NCBI RefSeq assembly: GCF_000332475.2
Contig: NZ_AOGX02000015.1
Span: 1,178,001-1,242,000 of the forward strand
Direction: 5' to 3'
Origin: Leptospira yanagawae serovar Saopaulo str. Sao Paulo = ATCC 700523
Lineage (GTDB): Bacteria > Spirochaetota > Leptospiria > Leptospirales > Leptospiraceae
Length of the DNA: 64,000 nt
Shown here: positions 56,030-64,000 of the stretch, one piece after another
Position numbering within the stretch: position 1 is the stretch's first letter
How the letters are laid out: every line of letters begins with the position of its first letter
Notes under the pieces: generated by a model
Seen by the model: the letters and a program-made list of their open reading frames with translations, nothing else
What the model was told of the DNA's origin: nothing
Databases searched by the model: none
Position numbers and translations under genes: made by a program

Positions 56030-57427
56030 GTGTTATTCAATTCTCTCTCCTTTTTACTTAGTTTTTTTGTTTTTTATCTCTTTTACTATTATTCCTCTTT
56101 TCGTATTCGGAAACTTTTACTTTTATTTTTTGGGATCTATTTTTATTCTCGTTGGGGAATCGGGGCAACGTTTTTATTATTTGGTTCTATCATCTTTAAC
56201 TATACCATCGCGATTTGGATGGACAAATGTTCGTTTGGCAAAAGAAAACAAATATTTGTTTTGGGAATCATCACAAATGTTTTGTATTTAGGTGTCTTTA
56301 AATATTTTTTATTCCTTTGGGGGATGTTTTCTGATGTAAGTGTAGAACTTGGAGGCCAACCATTTACTTGGAAACTTAACTTACTTTTACCCATAGGGAT
56401 TTCGTTCTACACATTTCATAACATCAGTTATTTGATTGAAGTGTATGATGAAAAAATAAAGGTATGCAAAAATTTTCTTACCTTTACTTTGTATGATTTG
56501 TTTTTTCCACTTTTGTTACTCGGTCCCATTGAGAGACCAGGGAACTTAATCCCTCAATTTGAATCAAATCGGACAATCACTAAGGAACAAATTTGGAATG
56601 GTTTTTTTCTTTTTTGTTTTGGGGTTTTTATCAAATCAAGTATAGCAGATCCTTTGTCTCGTTATGTGGAAATGAATGTAAACTCGTTTCAAACAATAGA
56701 ACCAGGGATTTTATGGATCATTGCTCCAACAATTGCCTTCCAAGTGTATGCAGATTTTTTTGGTTACTCTCTCTGTGCCATGGGACTTGCCGAGTCAATG
56801 GGGTTTGAACTCATGAACAATTTCAAAAGACCATTTTTTTCATCTAATCCTTCTGAGTTTTGGTCGAAATGGCATATATCACTTTCAACCTGGTTGCGTG
56901 ATTACGTCTATATAAAGTTAGGTGGGAACCGACACGGATTTATTCGTGAAAATATCAATTTAATGTTGGTTTGGTTTCTGACTGGGATTTGGCACGGGGC
57001 GGGTTACGGATTTATCATTTGGGGTGTTTACTTAGGAATTTGTCTCGTTGGTTATCGTTTCTTGAAGTATGTGGGATTTACTAAATTCCAACATTTGATT
57101 TTTTCAAGTTTAGGAATTTTTTTTACATTTATAACGTTTTCCCTTGGGTTGTTACTCTTTCGCATCACCTCTCCCACTGATGTTTACCTCATTGTAGAAA
57201 ATTTAATGTCTTTTCCTAAGTTTGAACAAATTCCATATGGATTACTCCTTATTATTGCACCACTTTTGATTTTTGACCTTTGGCAGGAATGGAAAGATAC
57301 AAATCGACCTAGTTTTTTCCATAACCAAAATCCTTTGCAAGTTACCTTCATTTTTGTATTAGGATATATTTGGTTCTCTCTTGTATCACCGTTTGCGAAG
57401 GAAGATTTTTTCTATTTCCAATTTTAA
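56030..57427 (+). CDS. MBOAT-family O-acyltransferase (AlgI-like)
   Basis: The 465-residue protein starts at GTG and has about ten membrane segments. It contains the AlgI-type signatures WPHISLSTWLRDY-like (KWHISLSTWLRDYVYI) and the catalytic His region FLTGIWHGAGYGFIIWG. Such enzymes move acyl groups across the membrane to a carbohydrate or lipid acceptor. It is followed by a SGNH-like protein (57445-58488), the usual partner that completes the transfer. The acceptor is unknown; lipopolysaccharide or another envelope glycan is plausible. Confidence 0.92.
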   Translation: MLFNSLSFLLSFFVFYLFYYYSSFRIRKLLLLFFGIYFYSRWGIGATFLLFGSIIFNYTIAIWMDKCSFGKRKQIFVLGIITNVLYLGVFKYFLFLWGMFSDVSVELGGQPFTWKLNLLLPIGISFYTFHNISYLIEVYDEKIKVCKNFLTFTLYDLFFPLLLLGPIERPGNLIPQFESNRTITKEQIWNGFFLFCFGVFIKSSIADPLSRYVEMNVNSFQTIEPGILWIIAPTIAFQVYADFFGYSLCAMGLAESMGFELMNNFKRPFFSSNPSEFWSKWHISLSTWLRDYVYIKLGGNRHGFIRENINLMLVWFLTGIWHGAGYGFIIWGVYLGICLVGYRFLKYVGFTKFQHLIFSSLGIFFTFITFSLGLLLFRITSPTDVYLIVENLMSFPKFEQIPYGLLLIIAPLLIFDLWQEWKDTNRPSFFHNQNPLQVTFIFVLGYIWFSLVSPFAKEDFFYFQF

Positions 57428-57444
57428 GGAAAACAATATACAAA

Positions 57445-58488
57445 ATGAAACTTCGTTATCTTCTTTTATCTCTTCTTTTACTCTCAGTTTTTATGCATTG
57501 TACATGGAAGTATTTTGTTCCGCTTTGTGATACCACTTCGATGTATTGGTATCATGCAAATGAAAGAAAATGGAATTCATCTGGCAAAATATTGGTATTA
57601 GGTGATAGCCAAATTGTAAGTGGGATTTTACCAGAAACCATTGCCGAGTTGGAACATGTGTCTGTAGAAGAGGTCATTTATCTTCCAAAACCAAGCCAAC
57701 AACCAGAAGGAATTTATTCCGATACCTTATATTTAATCCCAAAACTACCAAAGTTAAAAAAAATTTATGTGAATCTTTCTCCTCTCAATACAAGCAAAAA
57801 CTCAATCACAGATGCCCACAAACAATTATACTATTCATTTTCTAAATTACAATCATCTGATTTAATAGACCCACTGCTTCGAAAGGTTTATTTCCCTAAT
57901 CTAACAGATCTACTATGGAAGATCATCATACAAATTTTTCCTTATTTTGGTCTTAGTTCTAATTTGAATCGAATGTTTTATGACCAAACAGTGCAAACTG
58001 ACTTAGCCAATCGTCGTTTAGAGTTTGTTCGCATTCAAAAAAGCATGGAAGAAGAGAGTGGAGCTTGGATTTGGAAATCAATAGACAAAGATCCATCGAT
58101 CACAAAGGAAGAAACGTTCCAAAATTTAGATACGACGATCCTTGCAGGCAAACGCGATGGTTCCATCCAATTATGGAACAAAGTCATACAAACCTGGAAG
58201 GAAAAACAAATTGATGTAGTTGTGTTTAGAATTCCATTTTCACCACAAATGGAAATGGATTTGGATCAAAAACAAGGGAATGGGGTTGCCGATTCGCTAT
58301 TAGAATCAATGCAATCAGAAGCAAACGGAAGTAAGGTGAAAGTTTATAATTTTAAATCAATTTTTTTAAATCAATATGAGTATTTTGCTGATTTAACACA
58401 TCTCAACCAAAAGGGAAGAGACGTGTTTGCAAAGGTAATCAAGAAAGAGTTACTTAATCACTCCGACCCTACGGCCAAGGGCATGTAA
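57445..58488 (+). CDS. SGNH-like (DUF1574-type) partner of the MBOAT acyltransferase
   Basis: The 347-residue protein has an N-terminal signal anchor and the SGNH block I motif LGDSQIV, with a late DLTHLNQKG supplying the Asp/His pair. This fits the DUF1574 or AlgJ/AlgX-type proteins encoded next to MBOAT genes in Leptospira. I chose the ATG at 57445; the open frame begins 75 bases earlier inside the MBOAT gene. Together the pair probably acylates an exported glycan in the periplasm. Its last 39 bases overlap the convergent small gene. Confidence 0.82.
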   Translation: MKLRYLLLSLLLLSVFMHCTWKYFVPLCDTTSMYWYHANERKWNSSGKILVLGDSQIVSGILPETIAELEHVSVEEVIYLPKPSQQPEGIYSDTLYLIPKLPKLKKIYVNLSPLNTSKNSITDAHKQLYYSFSKLQSSDLIDPLLRKVYFPNLTDLLWKIIIQIFPYFGLSSNLNRMFYDQTVQTDLANRRLEFVRIQKSMEEESGAWIWKSIDKDPSITKEETFQNLDTTILAGKRDGSIQLWNKVIQTWKEKQIDVVVFRIPFSPQMEMDLDQKQGNGVADSLLESMQSEANGSKVKVYNFKSIFLNQYEYFADLTHLNQKGRDVFAKVIKKELLNHSDPTAKGM

Positions 58489-58635
58489 GTTGATTCCCCA
58501 ACCTAAACCTAAAAATTGTTTTGGTGTAAGTATTTCTTCCGTGGTTGGATCCCAAATATCTTTAACGAACGCTTCTGCTGAAATTTCAGTCCCGTAAGGG
58601 ATCCCCCAAAAATTTTTATCTTCTTTGTATGACAT
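58450..58635 (-). CDS. Small conserved-looking hypothetical protein
   Basis: The 61-residue protein has a strong ribosome site (GAGGGGGC three bases before the ATG). It contains FWGIPYGTE, TPKQFLGLGWGINLHALGRR and ends GVIK. The Trp/Gly-rich C-terminus suggests a small folded domain. I do not know its family. It is downstream of carA on the same strand (25 bases), and overlaps the opposite-strand SGNH gene by 39 bases. Confidence 0.7.
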   Translation of the reverse strand: MSYKEDKNFWGIPYGTEISAEAFVKDIWDPTTEEILTPKQFLGLGWGINLHALGRRVGVIK

Positions 58636-58660
58636 ATTGCCCCCTCAATTTTACCAAATC

Positions 58661-59755
58661 TTACGATTTTGAGGTTTCTACCATAGTATAAAATTCTTGG
58701 AAATGGTATGCCGAATCATGTGGTCCAGGACATGCTTCTGGGTGGTATTGCACTGCCATCACTGGTAAATTTTTGGTTTTCAGTCCAGCCACTGTATTGT
58801 CAAAAAGATTGATTCTTGTGATAGGCATATCCGTTGATGACTCACCTAACACGTGGAAGCCATGATTTTGGGAAGTGATTTCGATTTTTCCTGTTTCTTC
58901 ATTACGAACAGGGTGGTTTCCACCACGGTGACCAAATTTGAGTTTGGATGTTTTTTTCCCCAAGGCAAGGCCAATGATTTGGTGGCCGAGACAAATCCCG
59001 AAGAGTGGTTTTTTTGCGTCCATAATGATTTTTGCCGATTGGATCGCATAATCAAGTGGAGCTGGATCCCCAGGACCATTTGATAAAAAGAAGGCATCAA
59101 ATCCATCTTTCAAAAGATCTTCTGCTTTTGTTTTGGCTGGGAAAACATGGACATTAAAACCTGCGGAATCAAGTAGGCGTAAGATATTTCGTTTGATTCC
59201 AAAATCATAAACAGCCAGTTTAAACTTACTTGGAGAATGCGCGCCAAACACATATGGTTTTTCACAAGTCACAACTTGGGCCAAGTCTTGGCCTTCCATA
59301 GAAGGTGCATTTTTCACAGTTTCCAAAAAGGAATCTTCGTACGTTTCATTGACAAAGATTCCACAATTCATGGCACCTGAGGTTCGGAGAATGCGCGTTA
59401 GCTTGCGTGTGTCAATCCCTTCAATGGCAGGCACACCAAAACGAATCAAGAATTCACTTAGAGTTTCTTTGGATTGGAAGTTGGAGGGACGTTTGACGTA
59501 TTCTTTGACAATGAGTCCAGAAGCTTGGATTCGATCGGATTCCATATCGTCTGGATTGATTCCATAATTCCCAATCATTGGGTAGGTAAGTGTGACAAGT
59601 TGACCTTTGTAGGAAGGGTCAGTGAGGATTTCCTGATACCCTGCCATAGAAGTATTAAATACTACTTCCCCGATCGAATTCTTATTTGCACCGAAGGATC
59701 GGCCCTTCATGACCGTTCCGTTTGCTAAAACCAAAAAAGCCTGCATCAAATCCAT
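58661..59755 (-). CDS. carA: Carbamoyl-phosphate synthase small subunit
   Basis: The 364-residue glutaminase subunit supplies ammonia for carbamoyl phosphate, used in arginine and pyrimidine synthesis. The N-terminal domain ([21 protein letters not shown]) and the C-terminal class I amidotransferase domain are complete. The catalytic Cys is in FGICLGHQ, and the His/Glu pair in [14 protein letters not shown]. The large subunit carB is not in the window. An ATG three codons later is an alternative start. Confidence 0.97.
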   Translation of the reverse strand: MDLMQAFLVLANGTVMKGRSFGANKNSIGEVVFNTSMAGYQEILTDPSYKGQLVTLTYPMIGNYGINPDDMESDRIQASGLIVKEYVKRPSNFQSKETLSEFLIRFGVPAIEGIDTRKLTRILRTSGAMNCGIFVNETYEDSFLETVKNAPSMEGQDLAQVVTCEKPYVFGAHSPSKFKLAVYDFGIKRNILRLLDSAGFNVHVFPAKTKAEDLLKDGFDAFFLSNGPGDPAPLDYAIQSAKIIMDAKKPLFGICLGHQIIGLALGKKTSKLKFGHRGGNHPVRNEETGKIEITSQNHGFHVLGESSTDMPITRINLFDNTVAGLKTKNLPVMAVQYHPEACPGPHDSAYHFQEFYTMVETSKS

Positions 59756-59792
59756 TCCAAAGAACTAGGCCAGGCTTGCGAACAAAAATTCA

Positions 59793-60362
59793 TCAATCTT
59801 TTACATAATAACGTTTGATTCGGTCGTAACGGTATTCTCCATCAATGTTGACTGTTCCCAGCTCTGCGAGTGTGTCTGCCATCGATTTCGCTTCTACTGG
59901 GTCGATTGTCAGGTAAAATCGTCTCCCTCGCACAAGATACACGATTTGACCTGTTGTTGGATCTGCTTCTACAACTTGGCCTTGTACGGTTTTGGTTTGC
60001 GATGTTTTTACGGGTGAACTTACTTTGAACCTTTGGAAGACATGAGGTTTTCCTACGCAGAGCCATTCATCCGAAGTGGGGGTCAGTTGTGTTGCTTTTC
60101 CTTCCACATACAGATTTGATTTGGGTTTATTTCCAAAACTAAGACGCATGGTTTCGGAATCACAATGGATGGTTTTCTCGCGCAGATTGGTTGGATCCAA
60201 AAAACGAAAGTATGGGTCTTCACCTTCCACTTCCCAAGAGACAAGTTCACCGGAAATGCGAATCATCTTTCTTTCTTTCGCTTCGAGAGTGATCGAAAAA
60301 AGAACAAAAAGCCAAAGAAATCTGCAAATAAGGAAAAGTTGTTTAGACAGGGTTAGACTCAT
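59793..60362 (-). CDS. Hypothetical exported protein upstream of carA
   Basis: The 189-residue product has an N-terminal hydrophobic segment (LFLICRFLWLFVLFSI) likely to be a signal peptide, then a beta-rich soluble part with GELVSWEVEGEDPYF and GQVVEADPTTGQIVYLVRGR. I recognise no family. I chose the ATG at 60360-60362; a TTG seven codons upstream is less likely. It is 37 bases upstream of carA and probably co-transcribed, although the functions seem unrelated. Confidence 0.68.
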   Translation of the reverse strand: MSLTLSKQLFLICRFLWLFVLFSITLEAKERKMIRISGELVSWEVEGEDPYFRFLDPTNLREKTIHCDSETMRLSFGNKPKSNLYVEGKATQLTPTSDEWLCVGKPHVFQRFKVSSPVKTSQTKTVQGQVVEADPTTGQIVYLVRGRRFYLTIDPVEAKSMADTLAELGTVNIDGEYRYDRIKRYYVKD

Positions 60363-60411
60363 TCGAAATTCCACAATTAACACAATTTTCGTGAAGATTT
60401 AACAATTTTAT

Positions 60412-60440
60412 TTGACAAAACCTATGAGAAGCACTAGTTT
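60412..60440 (+). promoter_or_regulatory. Candidate promoter of the ompL1-like gene
   Basis: A perfect TTGACA (60412-60417) and TAGTTT (60435-60440) are 17 bases apart. The leader of about 90 bases ends in AAGGAG before the ATG at 60538. The same TAGTTT -10 appears before lepB and the Mla operon. Confidence 0.5.
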
Positions 60441-60537
60441 CATTGCAATTGTCGGTATAGACGGTTGTCGATAGGCATTCGTTTATCCGCAGGAACGAAA
60501 AAAATTCAGGAAACACTCACTAAGGAGTAATCATCAA

Positions 60538-61470
60538 ATGCTGAAATCTCTACGCTTTGGAATGATGGGGTTCTTACTTATGTGCTTAGCTGGTAGCTTA
60601 AGCGCACAATCAGGTCCTCGTTCTTATTTTATGGTCGGTTTGGGTATGCAATTCGACCTCGCACAACTCGGTGGAACCATTACAAAAGATGGTCTCGATT
60701 CAAGAAACGCTACGGCTTCAAGAGACTCCGCCGGAAACATCACTGGATACCCTGTTCAAAAAGCAATTTATCCTGAAAACACACTTGTTAGTTTGAAGCG
60801 AACTACTGGTGGAGTTGTTGGTGCGAAAACAAGCGGAGCTATGGTTGGTGGTAACGTCAACGTAGGTTACGAAAAAGAAGGGATTTTTGGACTCAATAGC
60901 TTATTCTGGAGAATCAATGTTAACTACACGACTAAAATCGCTGGTGGTGAAACTTCTTCTACTGTAATGGGTTACAAATGGTTAGACCAAGAGTGGCATT
61001 ACACTGCTTGGACAGTTCCTACTTACTTAGGGATCAAATTATACAATGCTGCAAATGATACTGCTGTTTACATCGGAGCAGGGGTAAACTACTTCCAAGG
61101 TTCTTGGGGAGTTTCTGGAACCATCAACGCGCCTGCACTGCAAGCGTTCACAGCTGGTTTAGGCCCTGGAGGTACAACTCTTGCTGGTTCCGGTGGTGCA
61201 TTAATTTCTGATGCTCCAAACCCAGGAATCTACAAAGAGAACGTACGTTTCGGCGCAAGTGGATTCGGACTCAACTGGTTGGTTGGTGCACAAACAAAAG
61301 TAACTGACAAAGGACACCTTTTCTTCGAATTGGAAACCATCCTTTCTGCAGGAATGGGTGTTGGTGGAGTTAGCTCCGTTGGTGGTGCTTCTGCTCTTGC
61401 TCCTTGGGTTGCATACCCAGTGGTAATCGGTGGACAAACTTACCGCGTAGGTTACAAAATCGAAATCTAA
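60538..61470 (+). CDS. ompL1: OmpL1-like outer-membrane porin
   Basis: The 310-residue protein has a signal peptide ending SLSA and a beta-barrel pattern of alternating aromatic and polar residues. It shares blocks with Leptospira OmpL1 as I recall it: LAQLGGTITKDGLD, RTTGG, GAMVGGN, VTDKGHLFFELETILSAG and the C-terminal GGQTYRVGYK. OmpL1 is a trimeric transmembrane porin of Leptospira. AAGGAG precedes the ATG and a strong terminator follows, so it is monocistronic. Divergence from the pathogen form looks moderate. The call rests on memory of the family, not a search. Confidence 0.87.
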   Translation: MLKSLRFGMMGFLLMCLAGSLSAQSGPRSYFMVGLGMQFDLAQLGGTITKDGLDSRNATASRDSAGNITGYPVQKAIYPENTLVSLKRTTGGVVGAKTSGAMVGGNVNVGYEKEGIFGLNSLFWRINVNYTTKIAGGETSSTVMGYKWLDQEWHYTAWTVPTYLGIKLYNAANDTAVYIGAGVNYFQGSWGVSGTINAPALQAFTAGLGPGGTTLAGSGGALISDAPNPGIYKENVRFGASGFGLNWLVGAQTKVTDKGHLFFELETILSAGMGVGGVSSVGGASALAPWVAYPVVIGGQTYRVGYKIEI

Positions 61471-61496
61471 TCACAACACAACGTAGATTAGGAAGA

Positions 61497-61527
61497 AGCC
61501 GGAATTGGTCATCCAACTCCGGCTTTT
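61497..61527 (+). terminator. Rho-independent terminator after ompL1-like gene
   Basis: AGCCGGA-A-TTGG (61497-61508) pairs with CCAA-C-TCCGGCT (about 61513-61524), with a single mismatch, and a T run follows. It ends the porin transcript. Confidence 0.85.
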
Positions 61528-61621
61528 TTTATGCCAAAAGGAAATCAATGAAAGGGAACTTTAACAGAAATCCAAGAAGGTGAAAATTGAAATCCAAATT
61601 GAATTTTGTAATGAACAAATT

Positions 61622-61927
61622 TTAATTTGGTTTCATAACCTGTTTGATGAATGCCTCATCTCTTTTTGTAAGGCCATTTTGGTCATGAGTGTATAGTTTT
61701 AATCGGACAAGATTGTATACATTCCAGATTTCTGCATGGTGATCCAAGGATTCCGATACTAACGCTAACTTTGTGATAAAAGAAAATGCAGTTTGGAAGG
61801 AAGAAAATTTTTTTTCAAAGTGAAAGGATTGAAGTCCATCATTCGATTCCAATTTCCATTCGGGGTATCTTTCCAAAATGGATTGGATTTCTGATTCTGT
61901 TAGTTTTTGCATTCGTTCCTTCATCAT
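61622..61927 (-). CDS. Pterin-4a-carbinolamine dehydratase
   Basis: The 101-residue protein regenerates dihydropterin by dehydrating 4a-hydroxytetrahydropterin, normally serving aromatic amino acid hydroxylases. The signature LDHHAEIWNVYNLVRLKL followed by YTHDQNGLTKRDEAF is complete, including the catalytic His pair. It overlaps the transporter gene by four bases (ATGA). No phenylalanine hydroxylase gene lies in the window. Confidence 0.9.
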   Translation of the reverse strand: MMKERMQKLTESEIQSILERYPEWKLESNDGLQSFHFEKKFSSFQTAFSFITKLALVSESLDHHAEIWNVYNLVRLKLYTHDQNGLTKRDEAFIKQVMKPN

Positions 61928-62841
61928 TTTACCTTCCGTTTGTGGAATACAATTAAATACAATCCAAGGAGGATGATCGCTCCACCTAATATCTTTTGCA
62001 TATCAAAGGGTTCGTTCAAAAATAAAATCCCAACAAACAGTAAAAAAATTGGTTCAAAGAGAAGGGTTGCATTGAGTTTACTGATGGGTAAATAGTTGTG
62101 AGCCTCAAAATAAAATGCCCTTCCTAAAAAATAACCGAGTAAAGAAAAAAATCCAAGAGTGACTATGATATGCCAATGAGGTACTAAAAAAGATCCAATC
62201 CATAAGGAATATAATAAGAAAAATACACATAACAAAAACAAACGAAGGTATGCATATTCAAGTCCCAAAATTTCAGGGATATATTTTTTAATCATATAAC
62301 TTTGGATGGCGAATAAAAATGCACTGAGTAAAATACAAAATGCTGATAATAGATGGATTTGACCTTGTAATGTGGAAATCAAATAAATCCCTACAATCGA
62401 AAGAAAGAATCCTAATATTTCACGGTCTTTGAATCGTTCTCCTAAAAAAATAACTCCTAGGATCACATTGTAAAGTACAGTAGTTTTGATGAGAATGGCT
62501 GCCGGACCTAAATCCGTTTGTTTTAGTGCATAATAATACAAAACAATTCCCATAGCATTGGAAAATGTTCCCAGAAGTAATATGAAACCATCTCGTCTAA
62601 CAGTTGTAGTGAGTTTTTCCCTTCGGAGTTTGGAACCAAGTAAAAATGGGGTCACAACTAAAAAGGCAAATCCTACTCCATAAAAGGCCGCCATTTCTGG
62701 TGAAAGGTTGGTCCTTCGAAATACCTCTTTGAATCCAATTACCTCAAAGGCGAAAAATACACCTGTGAGGAAAACAAAGAAATAACCTTTTTTTTCATTA
62801 CCAGTCAATGGGTTCTTTCTCAAGCTTTCGTAAATATTCAT
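61924..62841 (-). CDS. EamA/DMT-family transporter
   Basis: The product (305 residues from the ATG at 62841) has ten predicted membrane segments in two EamA repeats, each ending in a motif like [23 protein letters not shown] and [22 protein letters not shown]. Such transporters export amino acids or other small metabolites. The first part overlaps the ung 3' end; a later TTG at 62806-62808, preceded by GAGAAAG, is an alternative start that nearly removes the overlap. It is coupled to the dehydratase gene. Confidence 0.88.
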   Translation of the reverse strand: MNIYESLRKNPLTGNEKKGYFFVFLTGVFFAFEVIGFKEVFRRTNLSPEMAAFYGVGFAFLVVTPFLLGSKLRREKLTTTVRRDGFILLLGTFSNAMGIVLYYYALKQTDLGPAAILIKTTVLYNVILGVIFLGERFKDREILGFFLSIVGIYLISTLQGQIHLLSAFCILLSAFLFAIQSYMIKKYIPEILGLEYAYLRLFLLCVFFLLYSLWIGSFLVPHWHIIVTLGFFSLLGYFLGRAFYFEAHNYLPISKLNATLLFEPIFLLFVGILFLNEPFDMQKILGGAIILLGLYLIVFHKRKVK

Positions 62842-63463
62842 TGGTTTTGGAAAAATGTGAATTCCCAAAGAAACCTCGATAGGCAGAAAGGGGAGATGGA
62901 TGAGCTGATTTTAACACCAAGTGTTTGTTTGCTGGAATTAAGATTTCTTTTTTACCTGCAAATGCCCCCCATAAAAGGAAAACTAAATTGGACCTTTGTT
63001 CAGCTAATATTTTGATCACAGCATCTGTGAAAATTTCCCATCCTTTGTTTTGGTGAGAACCTGCTTTGTCTTTTTCAACTGTCAGTGTTGCATTGAGTAA
63101 AAACACACCTTGTTTGGCTAAATAACTCAGGTCACCAGACTTCGGAAAAGGTTTATTTACATCATCTTCTATTTCTTTAAAGATGTTTTGCAGTGAAGGC
63201 GGAAACGGAACACCATCTAACACTGAAAAACAAAGTCCATGTGCTTGTCCAGGTCCATGGTAGGGGTCCTGCCCAAGTATGACTACCTTAACCTTCTCAA
63301 AAGGGCATAAATCAAAGGCATTAAATATTTGTTTAGCCGGGGGGTAAATAATTTTTGATTTGTATTCGTTTCTCACCCATTCCCGTAAGGCTGTGAAATA
63401 AGGTTTTTCAAATTCTTCTTTTAAAACCTCTTTCCAACCTGGTTCAATTTGTACGTCTTTCAG
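62798..63463 (-). CDS. ung: Uracil-DNA glycosylase, probable CTG start
   Basis: The protein removes uracil from DNA. It has the catalytic [13 protein letters not shown] (Asp in the water-activating loop), [13 protein letters not shown] and the leucine loop [10 protein letters not shown], and is family 1 Ung. An ATG at 63509-63511 or 63518-63520 would add 16-19 unrelated residues, overlap the upstream gene by about 70 bases and has no ribosome site. The CTG at 63461-63463 is preceded by GGAGGGG at six bases and gives a 221-residue protein whose N-terminus aligns in length with E. coli Ung (229). This start is inference. Confidence 0.9.
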   Translation of the reverse strand: MKDVQIEPGWKEVLKEEFEKPYFTALREWVRNEYKSKIIYPPAKQIFNAFDLCPFEKVKVVILGQDPYHGPGQAHGLCFSVLDGVPFPPSLQNIFKEIEDDVNKPFPKSGDLSYLAKQGVFLLNATLTVEKDKAGSHQNKGWEIFTDAVIKILAEQRSNLVFLLWGAFAGKKEILIPANKHLVLKSAHPSPLSAYRGFFGNSHFSKTNEYLRKLEKEPIDW

Positions 63464-64000
63464 ATTTCCCCTCCGAATGAAAGAATAACACGCGTAAATC
63501 GATACCTCCATGCGTAACATGAATGGTTTTTTTAGAAAAGTTGCGAAGTTCTTTCATACATTCACTCCATTTCTCTTCCGTAGGACAAAGGATCATCCCT
63601 ATGATTGAAACATTATTTTTGAATTGTTTGGCCAAGGTTTCAATTCGATTTCCGATTTTAGAATACAAAACTTCGTCTGGACCAGTTCGTTCATTTTTAC
63701 GATATCCATAAGGAGGATTTAATGGTAAAAAATAATGGGTTTTATTAGGCTCTGCCTCTGGAAATACAGGTAAGGTTCTTAAAAAATCAGAGATCGTATG
63801 GTCAATGGTCTCGACATGAACTAAGTTTCGCCAATGGGAAAATTCCTTTGTCCAATACGGTTCTAAAGCAGGATCCGTATCTTGTAAGACAACGGGAGTG
63901 AAAGATAATTGATTCTCCATTTGAGTTTGATTCTTTTTTAGAAAATGATCAAACGATTTTGAAGGGTATAAATTTAATTTTTTCCAAACGAATTCCCGTG
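63444..64000 (-). CDS. SAM-dependent methyltransferase-like protein, C-terminal part (runs off window)
   Basis: The frame is open from its stop (63444-63446) through the window end, beyond the ATG at 63918-63920; about 26 codons upstream have no stop, so the gene is cut at its 5' end. The visible part has [15 protein letters not shown], the NPPY motif IV of N6-adenine or guanine-N2 methyltransferases acting on DNA or RNA. The end overlaps the probable ung start. The methyl acceptor cannot be determined. Confidence 0.6.
   Translation of the reverse strand, partial: REFVWKKLNLYPSKSFDHFLKKNQTQMENQLSFTPVVLQDTDPALEPYWTKEFSHWRNLVHVETIDHTISDFLRTLPVFPEAEPNKTHYFLPLNPPYGYRKNERTGPDEVLYSKIGNRIETLAKQFKNNVSIIGMILCPTEEKWSECMKELRNFSKKTIHVTHGGIDLRVLFFHSEGKSERRTN

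Overview
The window looks like chromosomal DNA of a spirochaete of the genus Leptospira, most likely a non-pathogenic (L. biflexa-like) clade. I infer this from a clear OmpL1-type porin, a DUF1554 lipoprotein, several lipoproteins with spirochaete-style lipoboxes, modest GC content, frequent GTG/TTG starts and no mobile elements. No database search was possible; family names come from motif recognition. The first and last genes run off the window edges. I saw no rRNA, tRNA, CRISPR array, prophage or insertion sequence.

Layout. 1-5.1 kb: a truncated sterol-desaturase-like gene, a membrane-anchored AraC regulator and, divergent from it, a four-gene Mla/MCE lipid-transport operon (STAS-permease, ATPase, MCE protein, auxiliary lipoprotein). 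5.2-12.5 kb: sterol desaturase, VOC protein, flavoprotein, pyruvate kinase (opposite strand), an HDAC-like deacylase, an unknown protein and a response-regulator phosphatase. 12.4-18.3 kb, minus strand: a coupled trio (membrane protein, DUF4105 protein, lipoprotein) and a GH36 alpha-galactosidase. 18.4-20.4 kb: RNase D and RadA. 20.6-25.1 kb: a tandem lipase-foldase-lipase-foldase array. 25.2-34.8 kb: DUF4015 lipoprotein, second HDAC-like protein, alpha/beta hydrolase, DUF1554 lipoprotein, GapN-like dehydrogenase, double-MaoC hydratase and MBL hydrolase. 34.9-38.9 kb: DUF2079 membrane protein, HpcH-like aldolase, signal peptidase I and an orphan AtpZ-like gene.

38.9-43.8 kb holds regulated nitrogen and stress genes: acetolactate synthase behind a Val/Leu-rich leader peptide, amtB-glnB, and gpx-ohrR with an OhrR-like operator between two GC-rich palindromic repeats. 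44.0-51.1 kb is the ATP synthase operon (I-like, a, c, b, delta, alpha, gamma, beta, epsilon). It is followed by an unusual cluster: an SLBB-like protein, a 770-residue acidic repeat protein and a GAF/degenerate-GGDEF protein, then an MBOAT acyltransferase with a SGNH-like partner. 58.4-64 kb: a small protein, carA, an exported protein, the OmpL1 homologue, PCD, a DMT transporter, uracil-DNA glycosylase and a truncated methyltransferase.

The most interesting signals are the Val/Leu leader peptide with mutually exclusive RNA hairpins before acetolactate synthase, a DUF4105 gene whose only plausible start is AUA in an ATAA stop/start overlap, the duplicated lipase/foldase pair, the gpx-ohrR operator and the acidic repeat/degenerate-GGDEF cluster.
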